Positions 1 through 5,774 of a DNA stretch of 5,788 nt are shown in pieces. The stretch is from JBBIJR01 sp037445875 (GTDB lineage: Bacteria > CLD3 > SB21), in contig JBBIJR010000125.1 in the NCBI GenBank assembly GCA_037445875.1, forward strand, positions 1 to 5,788, written 5' to 3'. Position numbers and translations under genes: made by a program. The notes under the pieces are model-generated. The model was not told the DNA's origin and did not search any database. It saw nothing but the letters and a program-made list of their open reading frames with translations. The first letter of the stretch is position 1; each line of letters starts with the position of its first letter.

Positions 1-2
1 GG

Positions 3-1256
3 TTCCGGGAAGCGCCCGCCAGTCACTATGCAGGGCTCAGTCTTGAACCCCACTTGCGGAACGAAGAGCTTCCCGACAAGAATGACCATGCGCTCCGTTA
101 CGCCGTTTCGTTTTTTGACGTGCTGATCTCGGTCGGCGGTGTGGTCATGCTGTACGTGATGCTGTTGCGATTCACCGGATCGCAGTGGGCGTCCTGCATC
201 ACTGCGATCGTCTATGCTTTCGGCACGCTTGCGTGGCCGTACGCGGGAAGTTTTTTCAGCGAGCCGCTTGCCACCCTGCTGGTGCTGGGTTCCTTCTATC
301 CCTTCCTGGACCGGTTCGGGCCCGGTCCGCAGGCCGCCGCAGGTTCCGCCGCGGCGATCTCGGGCCTGTGCCTCGGTCTGGCGATCCATACGCACGTCAC
401 GTCGCTCCTTTTCCTGCCCTTTGTTTTCCTGCTTGCCGTCCGACAGTACCGCGCGGCCGGACGAGTGACGCCGGCGATATACTGGCTGGCCGGTCTGGCG
501 GTCCCGCTGGCGGCGGGAGGGTGGTACAATCACATCCGCTTCGGCAGCTGGCTGGAATCGGGACGTGCGCTTAGCCTTCATAACCCGGTCGAGTGGGTCG
601 TGCCGTTATCCGGTTCTTTCTGGCACAACCTGTGGGGCATCCTGTTTGGTGCGGGGAAGGGGATCGTGTTCTTCTGTCCGATCCTCGTTATGAGCGCCCT
701 GGTCTGGCGGACGTTTCACCGGGCTCGCCCGTGGATGTCAAGGCTGCTGATTCTCATGATCGTTGTACGCGTGCTCTTCAACGCGCTCTACAAAGAGTGG
801 CACGGAGGTTACAGCGTGGGCCCGCGCTATCTGTTCATGGCCATTCCCTTCCTGATGATCCCCTGGGCGTGGTGGCTGAAGGCGCAATTGGATCACGGCC
901 GCCTGAAACAACTTACGGCGGCCGGCGTGGCGGCGTTTCTGGCCATGGTCCAGCAGTGGTACTTTGTGGCCGGGGAACTCTTCTCGTATTATCATCTGAC
1001 CAACTTTGCCAACATGCAGCGCGGAATCAACGTATTCGTCAATGACCGGCTGTATCTCGACTGGCAGCTGTCTCCGTTCGGCCGCCTGTTGGATTTCAAG
1101 CGCGGTCCTTTTTTTATGCAGTCCGTGCCCGTCTCCAATAGCACCTTGTGGCTTCTCGGTTCGCTCGGACTCCTGCTATGGGTGGCAGTGCTGGCCGGCA
1201 TGGTGTACCGGTACGGCGCCACAAGACTGCCGGCACGCGAGGGGGAGCATGCCTGA
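3..1256 (+). CDS. Multi-pass membrane GT-C-type glycosyltransferase (GT39/ArnT-like), 5' partial
   Basis: The reading frame is open to the left edge with no stop, so the true start lies outside the window. The TTG at 54 is only the first start-like codon and has no ribosome binding site. The visible 417 or so residues contain about nine or ten hydrophobic segments (for example around 105-175, 195-250, 345-440, 475-535, 615-710, 735-795, 825-885, 905-990 and 1140-1215). Two stretches are typical of polyprenyl-phosphate-sugar-dependent GT-C proteins: a GAGKGIVFF-like loop near 645-675 and WHGGYSVGPRYL at 798-833. The N-terminal transmembrane helix and first external loop, which carry the catalytic acidic residues in this fold, would be in the missing part. 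Such enzymes transfer a sugar from a lipid carrier on the outer face of the cytoplasmic membrane; donor and acceptor cannot be read from the sequence. It ends 21 bp before the DUF2723 gene and is probably co-transcribed with it. The fold assignment is fairly secure, the exact family is not. Confidence 0.8.
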   Translation, partial: FREAPASHYAGLSLEPHLRNEELPDKNDHALRYAVSFFDVLISVGGVVMLYVMLLRFTGSQWASCITAIVYAFGTLAWPYAGSFFSEPLATLLVLGSFYPFLDRFGPGPQAAAGSAAAISGLCLGLAIHTHVTSLLFLPFVFLLAVRQYRAAGRVTPAIYWLAGLAVPLAAGGWYNHIRFGSWLESGRALSLHNPVEWVVPLSGSFWHNLWGILFGAGKGIVFFCPILVMSALVWRTFHRARPWMSRLLILMIVVRVLFNALYKEWHGGYSVGPRYLFMAIPFLMIPWAWWLKAQLDHGRLKQLTAAGVAAFLAMVQQWYFVAGELFSYYHLTNFANMQRGINVFVNDRLYLDWQLSPFGRLLDFKRGPFFMQSVPVSNSTLWLLGSLGLLLWVAVLAGMVYRYGATRLPAREGEHA

Positions 1257-1260
1257 CCTC

Positions 1261-1266
1261 AGGAGG
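1261..1266 (+). promoter_or_regulatory. Strong Shine-Dalgarno for the DUF2723 gene
   Basis: AGGAGG lies 11 nt before the ATG at 1278, in the 21-bp gap after the upstream stop codon. It fixes the start of the downstream gene. With no promoter visible between the two genes, it supports translation from a shared mRNA. Confidence 0.8.
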
Positions 1267-1277
1267 GTTGATCCTTC

Positions 1278-3290
1278 ATGAAAAAACGATCCCCGAAAAA
1301 GGAGCCTGAGTCTTCTGCACTGCCGATGGTGGGGGATTTTTCCCGCCGTGAAAGGGGAAGCGCCGCGACGGTAGTGTTCGTGACGGCCCTCGCCGCGTAC
1401 ATCACCGTCCTTGCCCCGTCGGTCACCTTCGAAGACAGCGGAGAACTCATCACCGCCGCCTGCACACTGGGCGTACCGCACGAACCGGGATATCCGCTGT
1501 TCACCATGCTGGGTAAGCTGTTTACGCTTGTCCCGGTCGGAGATCTGGCCTATCGGGTGAATCTGATGTCCGCTTTCTTTTCGGCACTCGCGTTGGTATT
1601 CGGTGTGCTGGCCCTGTTCGAAGGGGTACGGACGCTCGGCATGCACCGGTTGTTGGGGCGAACGTGGACTACCGCTGTACTGTTGGCCGCGGCAGCGCTG
1701 GTCCCGGGCCTGGGACGGACGTACATCAGCCAGTCCGTGATTACGGAAGTATACGGCATCAACAATGCGTTCACCACTCTGCTAATGTGGCTCCTTCTTC
1801 GATGGTATGCGGCAACCCTGAAAGGCGAGGAGACGCGAAGATTCCGCGCCTTCATGCTGTATGGCCTGTTCTCGGGCCTTACGGTGACCAATCACCATAC
1901 CTCGCTCATCTTTCTGCCTTTCGGGTTCCTGTTCATGGCCTTCATCGACCGTCGCTTTCTCCTCACGCGCCGGACCTTGTTGACGGGACTCGGCCTTGTC
2001 ACGGCGGGCCTGCTTCCGTACCTGTATTTATGTGTTGCCTCGCTGGCCCAGCCAGCGATGGACTGGGGGGATCCGGAAAACTGGACGAATTTCTGGCGCG
2101 TCGTAACGCGTCATCAGTACGGGCTCGACGCAACCACCACACGCACGGGGCAGGTCTTATTCAAACAAGTGGGTCTTCATTACCGTCTCCTGGTCGAGCA
2201 ATTCTCCTGGCCGTTCATTCTCCTCGGAGGGGCTGGGCTCGTAGTCCTGTGGAAGAAATCTCGGCCGCTGTTTTTCGCTTCCCTGCTGTTCAATTTCCTG
2301 ACCGGTCCGCTCGTGGCGTACGTGACGAATGTGGATGTGGATGTGAGAAATCCCTTTTTGCGGGCGGAGCAGGAGGGCCTTGTGTCGGTCATGTACCTGC
2401 CCTTTTACCTCTGGTGGGGTTGGCTCGTCGGTATCGGCCTGATGGCCCTGGCGACCTATGGCGAAAGGTGGAAATCGCGCCCCGTGCTTGTGATGGCTGC
2501 CGTATTGTTTTTCGGATACGCGGGATACTGGGGTTACCGGAATTTAAAGCATGAGGATATGAGCGGGTACGTTTACACGAAAGAGTTCCTCGAGACGATG
2601 GAAAAACGGCTTGAACCGCGCTCCATGGTGCTGGCCAATTGGGACCCGTTTGCGTTTCCGGTGATGTACTTTCAGCAGGTGGAACGCCGCACGCCTGACA
2701 TGGTATTCATCGACCTGGAATTACTCCGGCGATCGTGGTACGTGCAGATGCTGCGGAGGTGGTATCCCGTTGTGATGGACCGGTCGCGAGCTGAGGTTGA
2801 TGCATTCCTCGCCGCGGTAAAGCCCTTCGAAGACGGAGAGAAATTCGATGCCAATTTCATACAAAGCCGCTACGCAGGCATGATTCAGTCACTGATCGAC
2901 AGGAACTATCCCGACCGGCCCGTGTATCTCACCGTGTTCGAACCGATCCGTCCGTTGGAGCCGCACGTGGGTGCCGGGTATTCCAGAGAGTCGTTCCTGG
3001 TTGCTCAGCGGTTGAGGAAAGGCCCGACCGACACGACCAGGATAAAGCCCATCGATCTATCGTCGTTGACCGATCCCGCCCGGCCGAAAGACCGCATGGC
3101 GAACATGCTGAGAAACTATTACGCGATTCGCCTTGCCGACCGGGCGGTTCAGTTCGAGTCCATGGACGTGTCCTACTCTCTCCTATTGCACGAGCGTGCC
3201 CTCCACATCGTTGAATCCGCGGCGATCCGAAGTCAGATAGTCCAGCTTCAGGAACGGGCCAGGCAGGCGCTCCTCCGTTCCGCCCCGTAA
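1278..3290 (+). CDS. DUF2723 (TMEM260-like) membrane protein, putative O-glycosyltransferase
   Basis: A complete 670-residue protein. After a basic N-terminus (KKRSPKK), the first membrane helix (about 29-47) leads into the family's signature loop: T-F-E-D-S-G-E (50-56) and then G-V-P-H-E-P-G-Y-P-L-F (65-75). D53 and E56 are the obvious candidate catalytic acids of a GT-C fold. About ten more hydrophobic segments follow to roughly residue 425, with an N-H-H-T-S motif at 205-209. The remaining 240 residues are largely soluble and keep the family pattern NWDPFAFPVMYFQQV (from 454), then R-x-P-D-M and a W-Y-V motif. Its length is close to eukaryotic TMEM260 (about 700 residues) and shorter than many Bacteroidota members, which exceed 1000. 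TMEM260 is an O-mannosyltransferase of the secretory pathway. For bacterial members the acceptor is not established, so the enzymatic role here is inferred from homology. Its place directly behind another GT-C gene suggests a shared extracytoplasmic glycosylation task. Confidence 0.88.
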   Translation: MKKRSPKKEPESSALPMVGDFSRRERGSAATVVFVTALAAYITVLAPSVTFEDSGELITAACTLGVPHEPGYPLFTMLGKLFTLVPVGDLAYRVNLMSAFFSALALVFGVLALFEGVRTLGMHRLLGRTWTTAVLLAAAALVPGLGRTYISQSVITEVYGINNAFTTLLMWLLLRWYAATLKGEETRRFRAFMLYGLFSGLTVTNHHTSLIFLPFGFLFMAFIDRRFLLTRRTLLTGLGLVTAGLLPYLYLCVASLAQPAMDWGDPENWTNFWRVVTRHQYGLDATTTRTGQVLFKQVGLHYRLLVEQFSWPFILLGGAGLVVLWKKSRPLFFASLLFNFLTGPLVAYVTNVDVDVRNPFLRAEQEGLVSVMYLPFYLWWGWLVGIGLMALATYGERWKSRPVLVMAAVLFFGYAGYWGYRNLKHEDMSGYVYTKEFLETMEKRLEPRSMVLANWDPFAFPVMYFQQVERRTPDMVFIDLELLRRSWYVQMLRRWYPVVMDRSRAEVDAFLAAVKPFEDGEKFDANFIQSRYAGMIQSLIDRNYPDRPVYLTVFEPIRPLEPHVGAGYSRESFLVAQRLRKGPTDTTRIKPIDLSSLTDPARPKDRMANMLRNYYAIRLADRAVQFESMDVSYSLLLHERALHIVESAAIRSQIVQLQERARQALLRSAP

Positions 3291-3329
3291 GATCATTCAA
3301 GAAAAGGGTTTAGGAGTATTGCTTTGTGC

Positions 3330-3358
3330 TTGACAAAACCTGTCTATTTGCTTATCAT
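3330..3358 (+). promoter_or_regulatory. Near-consensus sigma-70 promoter for the acidic small protein
   Basis: TTGACA at 3330-3335 and TATCAT at 3353-3358 are separated by 17 bp in an AT-rich stretch. Transcription would start near 3365 and give a leader of about 88 nt. The promoter begins 40 bp after the DUF2723 stop codon, so the small gene need not depend on the upstream operon. No intrinsic terminator is visible between that stop and this promoter, so read-through is possible. Confidence 0.8.
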
Positions 3359-3378
3359 TGCACGACTTTTGAATAAAA

Positions 3379-3425
3379 GCGGTCTCAAGACCCGCGACGC
3401 GACGGTTTTCTGCTTCTGAAGCCGT
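3379..3425 (+). other. Two potential hairpins in the 5' leader
   Basis: The first, 3379-3395, pairs GCGGTC with GACCCGC around a TCAA loop and has one bulged C. The second, 3402-3425, pairs ACGGTTTT with GAAGCCGT around an 8-nt loop; it has eight pairs, two of them G-U, and is followed by TTTAC. Inside the second is also a short DNA palindrome, GCTTC-T-GAAGC (3412-3422). Neither hairpin covers the Shine-Dalgarno at 3443-3447, and the T tract is too weak for a normal terminator. They could be an mRNA-stabilising or regulatory leader, or chance. I do not recognise a known riboswitch class. Confidence 0.35.
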
Positions 3426-3452
3426 TTTACGGTGCAAATGCAAGGAGCTTGT

Positions 3453-3698
3453 ATGGCGAGATTGACGGCGGCCGAATGGGTGGCACGGGAGAACAACTGT
3501 TCCGAACCGGAAGCCGAGACGATGCTCGAAGAAGATCCCGATCTGGAATATGAATACTATCTGCGCTACTGTCTTCAGGAACTTAACCTTTCCCCTGACG
3601 AGATCATCCGCGGTTTCGGCTCGGACATGACCGAGGCGCAAGAACGCTTTATCGAGGATTTCAAGGGGGAAGACGAGATAGAAATCAGCGATCAGTAA
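3453..3698 (+). CDS. Small highly acidic protein, function unknown
   Basis: An 81-residue protein. I chose the ATG at 3453 because AGGAG at 3443-3447 sits 5 nt before it. In-frame GTG (3432) and ATG (3438) codons upstream would leave that site inside the gene. By hand count it has 24 Asp/Glu against 6 Lys/Arg, so it is strongly acidic. There is no signal peptide or membrane segment, and it is presumably cytosolic. The sequence looks helical: an N-terminal helix (TAAEWVARENN), an acidic centre with Y33, Y35, Y36 and Y39 close together, L-N-L-S-P-D-E-I-I (44-52), T-E-A-Q-E-R-F-I-E-D-F (60-70), then an acidic tail. Two cysteines (16 and 40) are too far apart and too few for a zinc site. I do not recognise the family. 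The excellent promoter and ribosome binding site suggest a real, well-expressed gene, transcribed alone; the gene on its right points the other way. Confidence 0.72.
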   Translation: MARLTAAEWVARENNCSEPEAETMLEEDPDLEYEYYLRYCLQELNLSPDEIIRGFGSDMTEAQERFIEDFKGEDEIEISDQ

Positions 3699-3737
3699 CC
3701 AGTGATCACGGATACTATCGCTGGAGATCTTGTTTCT

Positions 3738-3983
3738 TCAGCGTGTTGTTTTGAAGATGCCGAAGAGAATTCTGCTCAGTTCATCCGCACAAGAGTGTAT
3801 CGAGTCGTAGTGCTGTTTTTCGATGTAGCCCGTGTCATGCAATAGGTTTAGCCAATACTCTGTCTCCAGGCCTTCTTTGTAAGCAAGGGACATTTTTCCG
3901 CAGAATCTGCTTCGGAAATACCGCCCTTGGCTCCCTGCCTTCCCTTGCGCGAAAATGGTCATCGCCAGATCTGAACCGCGCAA
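3738..3983 (-). pseudogene. Remnant of a four-helix-bundle (S23/IVP) protein, N-terminal half missing
   Basis: The readable frame ends with a run strongly resembling the C-terminal half of the four-helix-bundle family first known from 23S rRNA intervening sequences. It shows S-R-F-C-G-K-M-S-L-A-Y-K-E-G-L-E-T-E-Y-W-L-N-L-L, then C-A-D-E-L-S-R-I-L-F-G-I-F-K-T-T-R before the TGA at 3738. Intact members have about 115-130 residues and begin with a helix and an S-I-x-A-N motif. None of that is found here in any minus-strand frame I inspected between this fragment and the reductase stop at 4019. The first 20 or so codons of the frame are instead made from an inverted repeat (3931-3998). The only starts are a TTG at 3983 and an ATG at 3962, neither with a ribosome binding site. 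Family members lacking rRNA context are common and their function is unclear. I read this as a decayed gene; a shortened but translated protein cannot be excluded. Confidence 0.65.
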
Positions 3984-3998
3984 AGGGACGGCAGGGAG
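3931..3998. repeat. GC-rich inverted repeat, 21/22-bp arms with a 25-bp centre
   Basis: The left arm 3931-3951 (starts CTCCCTGCC, ends TTGCGCG) is the reverse complement of the right arm 3977-3998 (starts CGCGCAAAGG, ends GGCAGGGAG), apart from one mismatch and one extra base. The AT-richer centre is 3952-3976. It lies just after the reductase gene on the minus strand, where a terminator might be expected. However, no T tract follows either arm and the loop is long. Recognisable S23 coding sequence begins immediately beyond the left arm, so the repeat may be a palindromic mobile element or the scar of a rearrangement. Confidence 0.75.
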
Positions 3999-4018
3999 GG
4001 TTTATCCTACCCTTATTG

Positions 4019-4774
4019 TTAACTGTTCATGACCGATCCGTTGTTCATGTCGATCACCTGGCCGGTCATGCTCTTCTGAGACAGGACGTAGGCGACGAGT
4101 TCCCCGATCTCCTCCGGCTCCGCCATTTTGCCGAGCGGGACTTTCTGCATGGCCATTTCGTAGAAGGCCTCCCGCGTGATGTTCAGTCCGCGCGCGGCTT
4201 CTTCCATCCCGCTTCGGGCCATTTGCGTATTGACCCAGCCGGGGCAGACGGCATTGACCAGAATGCGGTTCTCCGCCCACTCCACGGCCCAGCTACGCGT
4301 CAGGCCAAGAAGGCCCGCCTTGCTCGCACAATAGGCGCTGTATCCCGGCACACCCAGTCGGGCGAGTACCGAGGAGATGACCACCACGTGGCGGAACTCA
4401 CTCAACCCTTTCTGAAGCAGCGGCAGGAACACGTTGACCGTCTGGTACGTGCCGGTCAGATTGGTATCCAGGATAGCCTGCCACCGATCGTCCGGACCGA
4501 ACCGGTTCTCTCCTCCGAGGCCGGCATTGGCAATGATGCCGTCGAGATAGGGGAATGGAAACTCGTTCGCAGCCTGGCCGAGGCTGGGCAGGGAACGAAC
4601 GTCCGTAGTCAGAATGTGGTGATTGTGGAAATTGTTCAGCGACAATCGGGTGTCCGAAAGTGCGTGCGTGTTGCGTCCGCAGACGACGACACGATTCTCG
4701 GGATTACGGGCAAGGACCTGCGCGATTGCACGACCGATGCCGGATCCGCCGCCCGTTATGAGGTAGTATTTCAT
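4019..4774 (-). CDS. Classical short-chain dehydrogenase/reductase (SDR)
   Basis: A 251-residue protein, the usual length of classical SDRs. I placed the start at the ATG at 4774. It puts the nucleotide-binding strand at residue 3 (KYYLITGGGSGIG), as the family expects, and falls about 22 nt after the predicted transcription start. The in-frame ATG at 4804 overlaps the -10 box, so longer versions are unlikely. Motifs are complete: T-G-x3-G-x-G (7-14), D58-V, N-A-G (83-85), and the tetrad N105, S135, Y148 and K152 (Y-C-A-S-K), followed by P-G (178-179) and a C-terminal D-M-N-N-G-S in the position of the usual D-x-G-G. Arg34 after the second strand, with no acidic residue there, points to NADP(H). 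It reduces or oxidises a carbonyl/alcohol in the cytosol; the substrate cannot be read. FabG-like annotation would be likely, but nothing around it is fatty-acid related. It is transcribed alone, opposite to the TPR gene. Confidence 0.9.
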   Translation of the reverse strand: MKYYLITGGGSGIGRAIAQVLARNPENRVVVCGRNTHALSDTRLSLNNFHNHHILTTDVRSLPSLGQAANEFPFPYLDGIIANAGLGGENRFGPDDRWQAILDTNLTGTYQTVNVFLPLLQKGLSEFRHVVVISSVLARLGVPGYSAYCASKAGLLGLTRSWAVEWAENRILVNAVCPGWVNTQMARSGMEEAARGLNITREAFYEMAMQKVPLGKMAEPEEIGELVAYVLSQKSMTGQVIDMNNGSVMNS

Positions 4775-4802
4775 GGAACGGTGTGGGGTTTCTTCTCGCG
4801 TC

Positions 4803-4831
4803 ATATTAGAAAACATGGCCTGAAAAATCAA
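4803..4831 (-). promoter_or_regulatory. Sigma-70-type promoter of the SDR gene
   Basis: On the minus strand, TTGATT (4831-4826) and TAATAT (4808-4803) are separated by 17 bp. Transcription would start near 4796, giving a short leader before the ATG at 4774. No clear Shine-Dalgarno precedes that ATG; the nearest purine run is AGAAG, some 16 nt away. Confidence 0.65.
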
Positions 4832-4865
4832 CCTCTTAACCATGCACCGTTGCTGACCGATGGCC

Positions 4866-4883
4866 TGCCGCTGCACAACGGCA
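4866..4883. promoter_or_regulatory. Possible operator dyad between the divergent promoters
   Basis: TGCCG (4866-4870) and CGGCA (4879-4883) form a short dyad with an 8-bp centre, ending 10 bp before the -35 box of the TPR promoter and about 35 bp from the SDR -35. A regulator bound here could touch both promoters. The symmetry is short enough to arise by chance, and no regulator gene is nearby. Confidence 0.25.
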
Positions 4884-4893
4884 TCGAAGCCGC

Positions 4894-4922
4894 TTGACAA
4901 ACTAGGGCCCATTTTCTACATT
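4894..4922 (+). promoter_or_regulatory. Sigma-70-type promoter of the TPR gene
   Basis: TTGACA at 4894-4899 and TACATT at 4917-4922 are separated by 17 bp. The expected transcription start is near 4929, about 30 nt before the ATG at 4959. This rules out the in-frame codon at 4860 as the start, because it lies upstream of the promoter. Confidence 0.75.
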
Positions 4923-4958
4923 CGGGCATCAGCACCCAACCTTAACCAGAGAAAAACC

Positions 4959-5774
4959 ATGTCTGACTTCTCAGGCAATCCGTGGCGTGGAAGGGAGGAT
5001 TCGCACGCTCACAAAACAACGGATCAGCCGTCCAACCAGACCCTCAGCACTCCGGAAGATTTCTTTCAGGCCGGCCAGAGGGCACAGGAACAACAGCAGT
5101 ACCAGCAGGCGATCGATTTCTACTCGAAAGCTGTGGAGCTGAACCCGGCCTACCTGGAAGCGTGGTTCTACCGCGGGTTCAACAGGATGGACCTGAAGCG
5201 ATACGAGGAGGCGATCGAGGATTTCCGTAAATCGCTCGAACTGGAGAAGGAAGGGAACTTTTTCCGGCCGTACAGCTACTACAACGTCGGGTTGTGCTAC
5301 TACAACCTGATGCGCGACGAAGAGGCCCTGCCGTACTTTACGCAATCCGTCACGTGCAAGCCCGACTACGTGCCGGCCATCAACTACGTCGGCCTCCTGC
5401 ATTACATGAAGAAGGATTACACGACGGCGATGGTTCACTTTCAGCGCTGTCTGGAATTCGACGCGGACTACCTGTACGCCCTGTACAACATGGGCCGTTG
5501 CCACTATTACCGGGGTGAGGACGACATGGCGCTGAGTTACTTCCTCCGGGCGCTGCAGGCCGACGGCAACCACGTGGAGGCCAATAACTATGCAGGCCTG
5601 ATCTACCTCAACAAGAAACTCTACCCCACGGCCCTCGGTTACTTTCAGAAAGCGTCCTCGCTGGATCCGCAGTACACTGCGCCGCTCTATAACCTCGGAA
5701 TTCTTTACTACGAACAGAAACAATACTCGTTGGTGTCAAGGGCCACTGATATTCCCCACCCAAAGGCCGGTTAG
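4959..5774 (+). CDS. TPR-repeat protein, cut short by an apparent IS insertion
   Basis: The ATG at 4959 follows the promoter and a weak purine-rich site (AGAGAAAAA). After a polar, probably disordered N-terminus of about 30 residues come tetratricopeptide repeats at roughly 32-65, 66-99, 104-137, 138-171, 172-205 and 206-239. The last three follow an exact 34-residue period with the usual W/Y-x2-G-x3-Y, A-x3-F/Y and P-x-Y/A positions. A seventh starts at 240 (Y-N-L-G-I-L-Y-Y) and breaks off after about residue 258. The last 13 residues and the TAG at 5772 come from DNA resembling an insertion sequence end, so the intact protein was probably longer. TPR arrays bind other proteins; there is no signal peptide, membrane helix or enzyme domain in the visible part to narrow the role. 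The six-repeat product could still fold and be functional. It is divergent from the SDR gene, with 184 bp between the start codons. Confidence 0.85.
   Translation: MSDFSGNPWRGREDSHAHKTTDQPSNQTLSTPEDFFQAGQRAQEQQQYQQAIDFYSKAVELNPAYLEAWFYRGFNRMDLKRYEEAIEDFRKSLELEKEGNFFRPYSYYNVGLCYYNLMRDEEALPYFTQSVTCKPDYVPAINYVGLLHYMKKDYTTAMVHFQRCLEFDADYLYALYNMGRCHYYRGEDDMALSYFLRALQADGNHVEANNYAGLIYLNKKLYPTALGYFQKASSLDPQYTAPLYNLGILYYEQKQYSLVSRATDIPHPKAG

Noticed and set aside
54..56. TTG as the start of the first membrane protein
   Set aside because: The frame is open upstream to the window edge, there is no ribosome binding site, and the family needs an N-terminal helix and loop that are missing. The gene is 5' partial.
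1261..1275. AGGA/TCCT hairpin that could hide the DUF2723 ribosome binding site
   Set aside because: Only four base pairs with a 7-nt loop; too weak to be a credible translational switch.
1664..2554. 296-codon plus-strand frame inside the DUF2723 gene
   Set aside because: It overlaps a gene with clear family motifs in another frame, and its composition (Arg, Pro, Ser, Gly rich) is typical of an out-of-frame shadow.
3690..3707. GATCA/TGATC hairpin at the end of the acidic small gene as a terminator
   Set aside because: Five AT-rich base pairs, no T tract, and partly inside the stop codon region.
4016..4897. 293-codon open frame on the plus strand opposite the SDR gene
   Set aside because: It is the antisense shadow of a gene with complete SDR motifs, has no recognisable domain, and would run across the SDR promoter.
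4774..4912. Longer SDR protein starting at 4912, 4843 or 4804
   Set aside because: The predicted -35 and -10 boxes (4803-4831) fall within that extension, and the extra residues have no SDR counterpart; the Rossmann fold begins right at the ATG at 4774.
4971..5723. 250-codon minus-strand frame opposite the TPR gene
   Set aside because: Its Val-rich, repetitive content is the complement of TPR codons; it has no promoter or domain of its own.
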